Of a DNA stretch of 5,632 bases, positions 1 to 5,632 are shown one piece after another. The notes beneath the pieces are model-generated. The model was not told the DNA's origin. It saw only the letters and a list, made by a program, of their open reading frames with translations, and ran no database searches. Both the position numbers and the translations under genes were made by a program. The DNA comes from Opitutia bacterium (GTDB lineage Bacteria; Verrucomicrobiota; Verrucomicrobiia; Opitutales; UBA953): the NCBI GenBank assembly GCA_947463395.1, contig CANHRV010000061.1, positions 1-5,632 of the forward strand, given 5' to 3'. How positions within the stretch are numbered: the first letter of the stretch is position 1; the number at the start of each line of letters is the position of its first letter.

Positions 1-583
1 AGCGACTGGGCTCTTCTAATACACCTAAGACTTTAGCGGGACCTAATTTGAGTGTCGCTCCTTGTGAAGCAATCCAAGCGTCGAAGCCTCTCGGTTTTTT
101 AGGAACGGCGGATAGCGCTCCAGAAAGTTTCAGTTCGGTGCCTTTGGCTGGAGCGATTCCTTGTACCTGTAAAGCCACGCGACGACGAAAGTAATCACCT
201 TTGTCGGTAACCATTCCTATCCCTGTCCAACTTTTACCTGTCCGCTGATTATGGGCTTGTTCAATGAGTACAGAAATTTCCGCAAATGGATTTTGGGGTT
301 CAATCGGTTTTTGCGGAGGCAGTTTTACTTGATGCCAAATAGCCCCTAAAAAAATTCCCGCTATGCTGAGAGCGATTAAGCAAATTTTTGCATAACACAT
401 CGCTACTGCGGCAAGCAGGAGAAACGAAAATGCTCCCACTAAAAAGAACCGAGGGTCGGGTTGGTATAGTCGATCAATCGAGCAGCCGATTAAAAGTGGC
501 AGTGCCAGCCAAAGAGCAGGAGCATGACCGAATCGAAAAGATTTTAGCGGGGGATTGTCTTCCAGGGAGTCGGGCCTTGCCAT
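1..583 (-). CDS. comEC: ComEC/Rec2-family DNA-uptake channel protein, N-terminal part (runs off the left edge)
   Basis: Reading the minus strand from the ATG at 583-581 gives 194 codons with no stop, so the gene continues beyond position 1. Residues about 22-38, 46-64 and 66-84 are hydrophobic and look like membrane helices, the first containing ALWLALPLLIG. Residues about 100-188 resemble the soluble OB-fold (DUF4131) that follows the first helices in ComEC proteins: a run FRRRVALQVQG near 132-142, then PKKPRGFDAWIASQGATL near 161-178, which matches the family pattern of proline-rich loop, G-F-D, aromatic and QG. Known ComEC proteins form the inner-membrane channel that brings single-stranded DNA into the cytoplasm during natural transformation; the competence-domain helices and the metallo-beta-lactamase-like domain would lie outside the window. 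The start lies inside the last codons of folK (40-nt overlap, different frame), with no Shine-Dalgarno visible, suggesting coupled translation. The family call rests only on the N-terminus, and no experiment here shows competence. Confidence 0.85.
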   Translation of the reverse strand, partial: MARPDSLEDNPPLKSFRFGHAPALWLALPLLIGCSIDRLYQPDPRFFLVGAFSFLLLAAVAMCYAKICLIALSIAGIFLGAIWHQVKLPPQKPIEPQNPFAEISVLIEQAHNQRTGKSWTGIGMVTDKGDYFRRRVALQVQGIAPAKGTELKLSGALSAVPKKPRGFDAWIASQGATLKLGPAKVLGVLEEPSR

Positions 584-1074
584 AAGCGAAGGCCGGCATC
601 GCTGGTGTTTAAGCGGTCGACCTCGTTTCGAAGCCAATCCCAAGCTTTCTCTTTGGCGATAATCGGAGAATGAAGAAGTTGCCTTAGGGGAATGATGACG
701 AAACCCCGTTCATGCCAGCGAGGGTGGGGCAGGGTGAGCTGTTCCGATTGTTCGGGACCCCTTTCTGAGAAAAGAATATCGATGTCGATGGTTCGAGGAC
801 CGTCTTTGATGGTGCGAATCCTCCCTCCTTTTTGCTCGATAGCCTGAATTTCCGAAAGAAGGCTTAATCCGTTTTTTTCATAAACTACTGCCAAACAGAT
901 GTTTAAGAAGTTTCCTTGGTTTTTGTAGCCCACGGGATCCGAATCGACCGCATCGGAGATTTCTAAAAGGGTCAGACCTGGGATTTTTTTAATTTCAAGA
1001 ATGGCCTGATTGATGTGCTCGACGCGATTGCCAAGGTTTCCTCCTAGACCTAAAAGAAATTGGCAGGGCTGCAT
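544..1074 (-). CDS. folK: 2-amino-4-hydroxy-6-hydroxymethyldihydropteridine diphosphokinase (HPPK)
   Basis: Cytoplasmic enzyme that transfers pyrophosphate from ATP to 6-hydroxymethyl-7,8-dihydropterin, the step before dihydropteroate synthase in folate synthesis. The 176-residue product has the expected length and all HPPK signatures in order: LGLGGNLGNR near residues 8-17, DPVGYKNQGNFLN near 46-58 (the pterin-binding segment), and KDGPRTIDIDIL near 90-101 with R94 and the magnesium-binding aspartates D97 and D99. LPHPRWHERGFVIIPL follows at about 115-130. Nothing important is missing. The ATG start is 1 nt after the folB stop, and its 3' end overlaps the comEC start by 40 nt, so it is the middle gene of a folB-folK-comEC operon and probably depends on ribosomes arriving from folB. 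There is no strong Shine-Dalgarno, only a purine-rich GGGAACGGA in the end of folB. Confidence 0.97.
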   Translation of the reverse strand: MQPCQFLLGLGGNLGNRVEHINQAILEIKKIPGLTLLEISDAVDSDPVGYKNQGNFLNICLAVVYEKNGLSLLSEIQAIEQKGGRIRTIKDGPRTIDIDILFSERGPEQSEQLTLPHPRWHERGFVIIPLRQLLHSPIIAKEKAWDWLRNEVDRLNTSDAGLRLWQGPTPWKTIPR

Positions 1075-1075
1075 T

Positions 1076-1438
1076 TTAAATCCGTTCCCGGCGAATTTTT
1101 ACTGAAATCGCCTCAAAATCAGCAGCAACGGGAGCAAAAGGCTTGGTCACTTCAACGGAGACGGCTTTAACTATCGGGAAAGTGCCTAGAATTCGGGCGG
1201 CAATCTGTTGAGCAAGGGTTTCAATCAAGTAAACAGGCTTACCCGTGAGCTGGCCTTCGACGGTGCGAATCACCTCGGCATAATCGACGGTTAGTTTGAG
1301 GTCATCGGCCGATGCAGCGGGTCTGGTATCTACCTCTAAATCAACCGACACGGTGAAACGTTGGCCCAGGCGCTTTTCCTCGGGAAGGGCACCATGGTGT
1401 CCAAAGGAGCGAATTCCGCTGATTCTGATAATATCCAC
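1076..1438 (-). CDS. folB: Dihydroneopterin aldolase
   Basis: Cleaves 7,8-dihydroneopterin to 6-hydroxymethyl-7,8-dihydropterin and glycolaldehyde, feeding the FolK reaction encoded directly downstream; the family acts as a cytoplasmic octamer. I place the start at the GTG at 1438-1436, giving 120 residues (usual length about 120) beginning M-D-I-I-R-I-S-G-I, as in FolB proteins that start M-D/K-x-V. The domain is intact: SFGHHGALPEEKRLGQRF near residues 11-28, DDLKLTVDYAEV near 45-56, LIETLAQQIA near 71-80 and EVTKP near 96-100. By recalled alignment with the S. aureus enzyme, the active-site residues correspond to E21, Y53, E73 and K99. The frame stays open to an ATG at 1603-1601, but that would add 55 residues of non-family sequence antisense to carB, so I reject it. 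No Shine-Dalgarno precedes the GTG. Function is secure; the exact start is less so. Confidence 0.94.
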   Translation of the reverse strand: MDIIRISGIRSFGHHGALPEEKRLGQRFTVSVDLEVDTRPAASADDLKLTVDYAEVIRTVEGQLTGKPVYLIETLAQQIAARILGTFPIVKAVSVEVTKPFAPVAADFEAISVKIRRERI

Positions 1439-1544
1439 CTCACAATGAATGCGGGCTTGGCGGTCGTCTGCAAGTGTTTCTCGTAAATGTGTAAACTCCC
1501 CACTTGACCCTGCCGAGAAGGGTCGAGACAGTCCGCGCAAAACT
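1439..1544. promoter_or_regulatory. Divergent intergenic region between folB and carB
   Basis: This 106-bp gap separates the GTG of folB (minus strand) from the ATG of carB (plus strand) and is the only place for the promoters of both units, unless they lie inside a coding region. I see no sigma-70 promoter with two good boxes. Weak candidates are TTGGCG at 1457-1462, TAAACT at 1492-1497 and TTGACC at 1504-1509 on the plus strand, and TTTACA (complement of 1490-1495) on the minus strand. There is also a short direct repeat, GTAAAT at 1483-1488 and GTAAAC at 1491-1496, plus the inverted repeat listed separately. That it carries promoters follows from gene layout; the box assignments are guesses. 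Confidence 0.5.
1504..1526. repeat. Inverted repeat (possible operator or 5'-leader hairpin) upstream of carB
   Basis: GACCCT at 1506-1511 and AGGGTC at 1519-1524 are perfect complements around a 7-nt loop (GCCGAGA). In RNA the stem could grow to 8 pairs through a U-G pair (1505/1525) and a U-A pair (1504/1526). It ends 18 nt before the carB ATG. No T-run follows, so it is not an intrinsic terminator. It could be an operator for a dimeric repressor, an mRNA hairpin in the carB leader, or chance; a perfect 6-bp arm pair can occur by chance. Confidence 0.4.
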
Positions 1545-4500
1545 ATGCCTAAGAGGACCGATATCCGCACCATCCTCATTATTGGCTCTGGCCCGATTAT
1601 CATCGGCCAAGCCTGCGAGTTTGATTATTCAGGAACACAAGCCTGCAAAGCATTACGCGAAGAAGGCTACCGTGTCATCTTGGTTAATTCAAACCCTGCC
1701 ACGATTATGACTGATCCAGAGACGGCAGACGTTACTTACGTCGAGCCACTGACAGTTGAATCGGTTGAGCGCATTATCGCCAAAGAAAAACCTGATGCCT
1801 TGCTTCCGACATTGGGTGGGCAAACGGCTTTAAATCTTTCTCTCAAGTTAGCACGCACGGGAGTGTTGGCTAAATATGGAGTGGAATTGATTGGAGCAAA
1901 AGAAGAAGCGATTGAGCGCGGAGAGGATCGCGAGAAATTTAAGAAGTTGATGTTGGATATCGGACTCGATGTGCCCCGCTCGCGCGTAATCAAGACGCTC
2001 GAGGAAGCACGAGAAACGATACCCCAGATTGGTGGTGAATTCCCTATTATCATCCGTCCCTCTTACACGTTGGGTGGCACGGGAGGTGGCATCGCTTATA
2101 ACCGTGAAGAGTTCGACAAGATGGTGCAGGCAGGTTTAGATGCTTCGCCTGTCCATGAAGTCTTAGTCGAAGAATGTCTTTTAGGTTGGAAAGAGTATGA
2201 GATGGAAGTGATGCGCGACCATAAGGATCAGTGCGTCATCATTTGTTCGATTGAAAATTTTGATCCGATGGGTGTACACACGGGCGACTCCATCACGGTT
2301 GCTCCAGCACTGACTTTAACGGATAAAGAATACCAACTGATGCGCGATGCCTCCTTTGCGGTTATTCGTGCGGTGGGTGTCGAAACGGGCGGATCCAATA
2401 TTCAGTTTTCCGTCAATCCTGCGAATGGTCGGATGATTGTCATTGAGATGAATCCACGCGTTTCGCGTTCCTCGGCACTGGCTTCGAAGGCAACGGGTTT
2501 CCCCATTGCCAAAATTGCGGCCAAATTAGCGGTCGGCTATTCATTGGATGAACTCAAGAATGATATCACCAAATCAACCCCCGCTTGTTTTGAGCCGACG
2601 ATTGATTACGTGGTAACCAAGATTCCTCGTTTCACTTTCGAAAAGTTTGTTGGTGCCGATAATACTTTGACCTCAGCGATGAAGTCCGTCGGCGAAGCGA
2701 TGGCGATTGGTTCGACTTTTAAGGAATCATTCCAAAAAGCTTTGCGCTCACTCGAAATTGGTGCCTGGGGCTTTGGTTGCGGAGGTAAATTAGGCGATGA
2801 TGCGATTCGAGATCATATCGAAATCCGTGCGCGCCTCGCTCGCCCCAATCCAGAAAGACCTTTTTATATACGCTATGCAATGTTAGCGGGCATGACAGAG
2901 AAAGAAATTTTTGAAGCCTCTAAGATTGATCCCTGGTTCCTTCGTCAATTGCGAGAGATTGTGGACCTCGAATTAGCCCTGAAGTCTGCTGGTAAAAAAG
3001 TAGAGACCGATCTTTTGCGACGCGCCAAACAGGCAGGATTTGCTGATCGTCAAATCGCATACGCCACTGGCCTCACGCCTGCGGAAGTTTACCGTCAACG
3101 CAACGACGCAGGCATCCGTACGGTCTTCCGTCTCGTTGATACCTGTGCCGCTGAGTTTGAATCGTTTACGCCCTATTTTTATTCTTCTTACGGAGATGAG
3201 TCAGAGGTTCGTCCTTCGGACAAAAAGAAGGTGATGATTCTCGGTGGCGGTCCTAATCGTATCGGACAGGGCATTGAATTCGACTATTGCTGTGTCCATG
3301 CTTCCTATGCCTTGCGGGCTGCTGGTTACGAAACCGTCATGGTAAACTCGAACCCTGAAACCGTTTCGACAGACTATGATACTTCGGACCGACTTTATTT
3401 TGAACCTCTGACGCTAGAAGATATTCTCGAAATTTATCGCACGGAAAAGTGTATCGGGGCGATTGTTCAATTCGGTGGACAAACTCCGCTTAATTTAGCG
3501 GCCGATTTGGAAGCCAACGGAGTGCATGTGGTTGGCACTTCTCCGCGAAGCATTGCTCTCGCAGAGGATCGTCAGCTCTTCAAAGAAATTTTGAATGAGT
3601 TAAAGATTCGTCAGCCCGTTAACCTCACCGCTTTGTCTCCAGAAGAAGCCTACCGTCACGCGGAAACGATTGGGTTCCCTATTCTGCTTCGTCCTTCTTT
3701 CGTTCTCGGAGGTCGTGGTATGTTTATTGTTTATGGAATGGATGAATTGAAGTCGGTGGTGCGTGAGGCTTTTGACGTGGCTCCAGGTAAACCCGTTCTA
3801 CTGGATAAGTTCCTCGAAGATGCCATTGAGCTCGACGTCGATGCCATTTCTGATGGTGAAACGACCGTTATCGGTGGCATGTTAGAACACGTGGAACATG
3901 CGGGAGTTCACTCCGGTGACGCTGGGATGGTTTTACCTCCACACACTCTTTCTCCAGCGATTATTGATGAAGTCCGACGAATCACTCACGCTTTAGCGAA
4001 GCGATTGAAGGTGGTTGGTTTGATGAACATCCAATTCGCTATTAAGGATAACACCGTGTTCATGTTGGAAGTAAATCCACGTGCATCGCGTACAGTGCCC
4101 TTTGTTTCCAAGGCCATTGGCGTGCCCTTGGCGAAACTCGCGTCGTTATGTATGATGGGCGCACAATTGAAGGATTTAGGTTTCACCCAGGAAATTCGTC
4201 CGCCCTATTGGTCGATAAAGGAATCTGTCTTTCCCTTCAGTCGTTTCCCTGGTGCCCCCGTTGCACTCTCTCCCGAAATGCGTTCCACGGGCGAGGTCAT
4301 GGGCGTCGATGATGATTTGGGGATGGCTTATGCCAAAGCCCAGATGGCGGCACAACCCGCTTTGCCTACCAAGGGAAATGTTTTCCTCTCCGTTAAAGAT
4401 CGGGATAAAGAGGCTGCGGTCGCTGTTGCCCGTGATCTCGCCGAACTTGGATTCGTGATTTACTCAACCAGCGGAACGGCAATCGCGATGGAGAATGCTG

Positions 4501-4787
4501 GAGTTAAAGTAAATAAACTAGGGAAGATTTCCGAAGGAGCTCGACCCAATGTTCTCGATTTACTCAAGAATGGACAGTTGCAGATGATTGTGAATACGGC
4601 CGCAGGAATGCTTCCTCGTAAGGACGAAAATGTAATGCGTGCAGAAGCTGTTTTGCGTGGCGTCTATATGGCTTCGACGATGAATGCTGCTCGGGCTGCC
4701 GTTTTAGGTATCCGATCGCTTAAGTCTCGGCCATTAACCGTAAATTCTTTGCAAGAACACGCAAAGGTGCTTCCCAGTCGCCGTTAA
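1545..4787 (+). CDS. carB: Carbamoyl-phosphate synthase large subunit
   Basis: Makes carbamoyl phosphate from bicarbonate, ammonia (channelled from the CarA glutaminase subunit) and two ATP, for pyrimidine and arginine synthesis in the cytoplasm. The 1080-residue product matches the family length (E. coli 1073). The start M-P-K-R-T-D-I is the conserved CarB N-terminus; the frame is open 32 codons further upstream to an ATG at 1449, but that stretch is not CarB-like. The first half (about 1-400) is the carboxyphosphate ATP-grasp unit, with R129, R171, E217 and metal ligands Q287, E301, N303. The oligomerisation domain is about 405-550. The second half, from K562 (VMILGGGPNRIGQG), is the carbamoyl-phosphate ATP-grasp unit, with Q830, E842, N844. 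From K943 to the end is the MGS-like effector domain, including TSGTA at 975-979 and NTAAG at 1017-1021. All catalytic ligands I can place are present, so both ATP sites should work. carA is not adjacent. No Shine-Dalgarno is visible before the ATG. Confidence 0.99.
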   Translation: MPKRTDIRTILIIGSGPIIIGQACEFDYSGTQACKALREEGYRVILVNSNPATIMTDPETADVTYVEPLTVESVERIIAKEKPDALLPTLGGQTALNLSLKLARTGVLAKYGVELIGAKEEAIERGEDREKFKKLMLDIGLDVPRSRVIKTLEEARETIPQIGGEFPIIIRPSYTLGGTGGGIAYNREEFDKMVQAGLDASPVHEVLVEECLLGWKEYEMEVMRDHKDQCVIICSIENFDPMGVHTGDSITVAPALTLTDKEYQLMRDASFAVIRAVGVETGGSNIQFSVNPANGRMIVIEMNPRVSRSSALASKATGFPIAKIAAKLAVGYSLDELKNDITKSTPACFEPTIDYVVTKIPRFTFEKFVGADNTLTSAMKSVGEAMAIGSTFKESFQKALRSLEIGAWGFGCGGKLGDDAIRDHIEIRARLARPNPERPFYIRYAMLAGMTEKEIFEASKIDPWFLRQLREIVDLELALKSAGKKVETDLLRRAKQAGFADRQIAYATGLTPAEVYRQRNDAGIRTVFRLVDTCAAEFESFTPYFYSSYGDESEVRPSDKKKVMILGGGPNRIGQGIEFDYCCVHASYALRAAGYETVMVNSNPETVSTDYDTSDRLYFEPLTLEDILEIYRTEKCIGAIVQFGGQTPLNLAADLEANGVHVVGTSPRSIALAEDRQLFKEILNELKIRQPVNLTALSPEEAYRHAETIGFPILLRPSFVLGGRGMFIVYGMDELKSVVREAFDVAPGKPVLLDKFLEDAIELDVDAISDGETTVIGGMLEHVEHAGVHSGDAGMVLPPHTLSPAIIDEVRRITHALAKRLKVVGLMNIQFAIKDNTVFMLEVNPRASRTVPFVSKAIGVPLAKLASLCMMGAQLKDLGFTQEIRPPYWSIKESVFPFSRFPGAPVALSPEMRSTGEVMGVDDDLGMAYAKAQMAAQPALPTKGNVFLSVKDRDKEAAVAVARDLAELGFVIYSTSGTAIAMENAGVKVNKLGKISEGARPNVLDLLKNGQLQMIVNTAAGMLPRKDENVMRAEAVLRGVYMASTMNAARAAVLGIRSLKSRPLTVNSLQEHAKVLPSRR

Positions 4788-4808
4788 AAGCGATAGACCT
4801 GTCATCTT

Positions 4809-5543
4809 ATGAAATCACCCATTCTCGCCGCACTGGCTTTGATTGCTGTTTCGCTCAATGCCACTGAAGAGGCTAAGTCAGTTCCTACTGGCACCAACCC
4901 ATCTCCCCCTACTGACGTGAAACCACTGACACCTGAACAAGAACAACAAGCCTTCTTCCTCCAAGGTTTTATTTTCGCTAATCGCGCTGAATGGGCGACG
5001 ATTGTTTCTGAACAAGAATTGAGCGATAAAGAATTGGACTCTCTGCTCGCCGGCATTCGTGCCTCGCTCAAAGGTGAACGCCCTACTTTTAATCCCGAGG
5101 AAATTATTCCAGGAGCACAAAAGTTAATTTCCGATCGTATCGAGGCCAAGGCCAAGCGTATGGCGGCGAAGAACGAGGAGTTTTTTGCGAAGATTGATGC
5201 CGATAAATCGTTCACAAAATCAGCTTCAGGTCTGCGTTACAAAATTCTCGCTCCAGGTACGGGTGCAAAACCTACCGATAAGAGCACGGTCAAATGTCTC
5301 TACACCGGTAAACTCACCGATGGTAAGGTATTCGATTCAACCGCTTCTCGTAATAACGAGCCAACAGAGTTTCCTCTCAACGGTGTTATTCCCGCTTGGA
5401 CCGAGGCCCTGCAGTTGATTGCCAAGGGCGGAAAAATTCAAATTTTTGCCCCCGCTAATCTGGCTTATGGAGAACAAGGCCAGGGTCCTATTCCTGGAAA
5501 CTCAATTTTGGAGTTCGAGGTTGAGCTGGTAGATTTTAAATAA
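4809..5543 (+). CDS. Exported FKBP-type peptidyl-prolyl cis-trans isomerase (Mip/FkpA-like)
   Basis: Catalyses cis-trans isomerisation of X-proline bonds and probably helps proteins fold in the periplasm or at the cell surface. The 244-residue product starts with a type I signal peptide (MKSPILAALALIAVSLNA, likely cut after A18), then a proline-rich linker (about 25-42). A helical segment follows (about 42-135, including QQAFFLQGFIFANRAEW and the charged SDRIEAKAKRMAAKNEEFF) that matches the N-terminal dimerisation region of Mip/FkpA proteins. The FKBP domain is about 140-244, opening SGLRYKILAPGTG. Pocket residues equivalent to FKBP12 Y26, F36, D37, F46, V55, I56, W59, Y82 and F99 are present as Y165, F175, D176, F188, V193, I194, W197, Y220 and F236, so activity is expected. 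It begins 21 nt after the carB stop and is followed by a terminator, so co-transcription with carB is likely. No Shine-Dalgarno precedes the ATG. Whether it is a Mip or FkpA orthologue cannot be told here. Confidence 0.93.
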   Translation: MKSPILAALALIAVSLNATEEAKSVPTGTNPSPPTDVKPLTPEQEQQAFFLQGFIFANRAEWATIVSEQELSDKELDSLLAGIRASLKGERPTFNPEEIIPGAQKLISDRIEAKAKRMAAKNEEFFAKIDADKSFTKSASGLRYKILAPGTGAKPTDKSTVKCLYTGKLTDGKVFDSTASRNNEPTEFPLNGVIPAWTEALQLIAKGGKIQIFAPANLAYGEQGQGPIPGNSILEFEVELVDFK

Positions 5544-5567
5544 TCTTTTCTAAGATTTCCTTCGATT

Positions 5568-5594
5568 AGCACACCCTCTGGGTGTGCTTTTTTG
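5568..5594 (+). terminator. Rho-independent terminator after the carB-FKBP unit
   Basis: A perfect 9-bp stem (AGCACACCC at 5568-5576 with GGGTGTGCT at 5580-5588) closes a TCT triloop and runs directly into six T residues (5588-5593). It lies 24 nt after the FKBP stop codon. The minus strand has no T-run after the stem, so it acts only on rightward transcripts. No gene is visible in the remaining 38 bases to the right edge. Confidence 0.92.
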
Positions 5595-5632
5595 TGTTCA
5601 ACTCTTTGCCTTGTCGAGGGGTTCACTTCGTC

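Noticed and set aside
388..585. Open frame of 65 codons on the plus strand
   Set aside because: It lies antisense to the start of comEC and the end of folK, and its product has no recognisable motif.
1504..1532. Candidate sigma-70 promoter for carB with TTGACC at 1504-1509
   Set aside because: At 17-bp spacing the -10 position reads GACAGT, matching only three of six consensus bases, and the start would fall almost on the carB ATG.
1449..1544. N-terminal extension of carB by 32 codons to an ATG at 1449
   Set aside because: CarB proteins start at the conserved M-P-K-R-T-D-I at 1545; the upstream stretch is not CarB-like and covers the intergenic promoter region and inverted repeat.
1439..1603. 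N-terminal extension of folB to an ATG at 1603
   Set aside because: The extra 55 residues have no resemblance to dihydroneopterin aldolase and run antisense to the conserved carB N-terminus; the GTG start gives the normal family length.
4802..5215. Open frame of 137 codons on the minus strand
   Set aside because: It is antisense to the FKBP gene, whose product has a clear signal peptide and complete FKBP domain; the antisense product resembles nothing.
5542..5557. Inverted repeat AATCTT-N4-AAGATT overlapping the FKBP stop codon
   Set aside because: The stem is only six pairs, mostly A-T, without a following T-run; the strong terminator just downstream accounts for transcript ending.

Overview
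The window is an ordinary chromosomal housekeeping segment with two divergent gene blocks. Base composition is balanced (about half G+C). Protein family content and the secreted FKBP with a type I signal peptide fit a Gram-negative-type bacterium. The Mip/FkpA-style isomerase, the unlinked carB and the near absence of Shine-Dalgarno sequences would suit Verrucomicrobiota or a relative, but that placement is a guess without a database search.

Left block, minus strand, read from about 1438 down to 1: folB (dihydroneopterin aldolase), folK (HPPK), then the N-terminal 194 codons of a ComEC/Rec2-type DNA-uptake channel that runs off the left edge. folB and folK are separated by 1 nt, and folK overlaps comEC by 40 nt, so the three are very probably one translationally coupled operon. 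FolB and FolK catalyse consecutive steps of tetrahydrofolate synthesis: dihydroneopterin to 6-hydroxymethyl-dihydropterin, then to its pyrophosphate. ComEC has no metabolic link to them and is probably just carried in the operon.

Centre: a gap of about 105 bp (1439-1544) between divergent folB and carB should hold both promoters. It contains a perfect 6-bp inverted repeat (GACCCT-N7-AGGGTC) just upstream of carB.

Right block, plus strand: carB, the full-length 1080-residue large subunit of carbamoyl-phosphate synthetase (arginine and pyrimidine supply), followed after 21 nt by a gene for an exported FKBP-type peptidyl-prolyl isomerase. A textbook intrinsic terminator (5568-5594) closes this block. 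carA is not next to carB on either side.

No RNA genes, mobile elements, CRISPR arrays or phage-like genes are visible, and I see no convincing undescribed system. The points worth a second look are the divergent regulatory gap, the start codons of folB and comEC, the altered effector loop of CarB, the carB-FKBP pairing and the lack of Shine-Dalgarno motifs.
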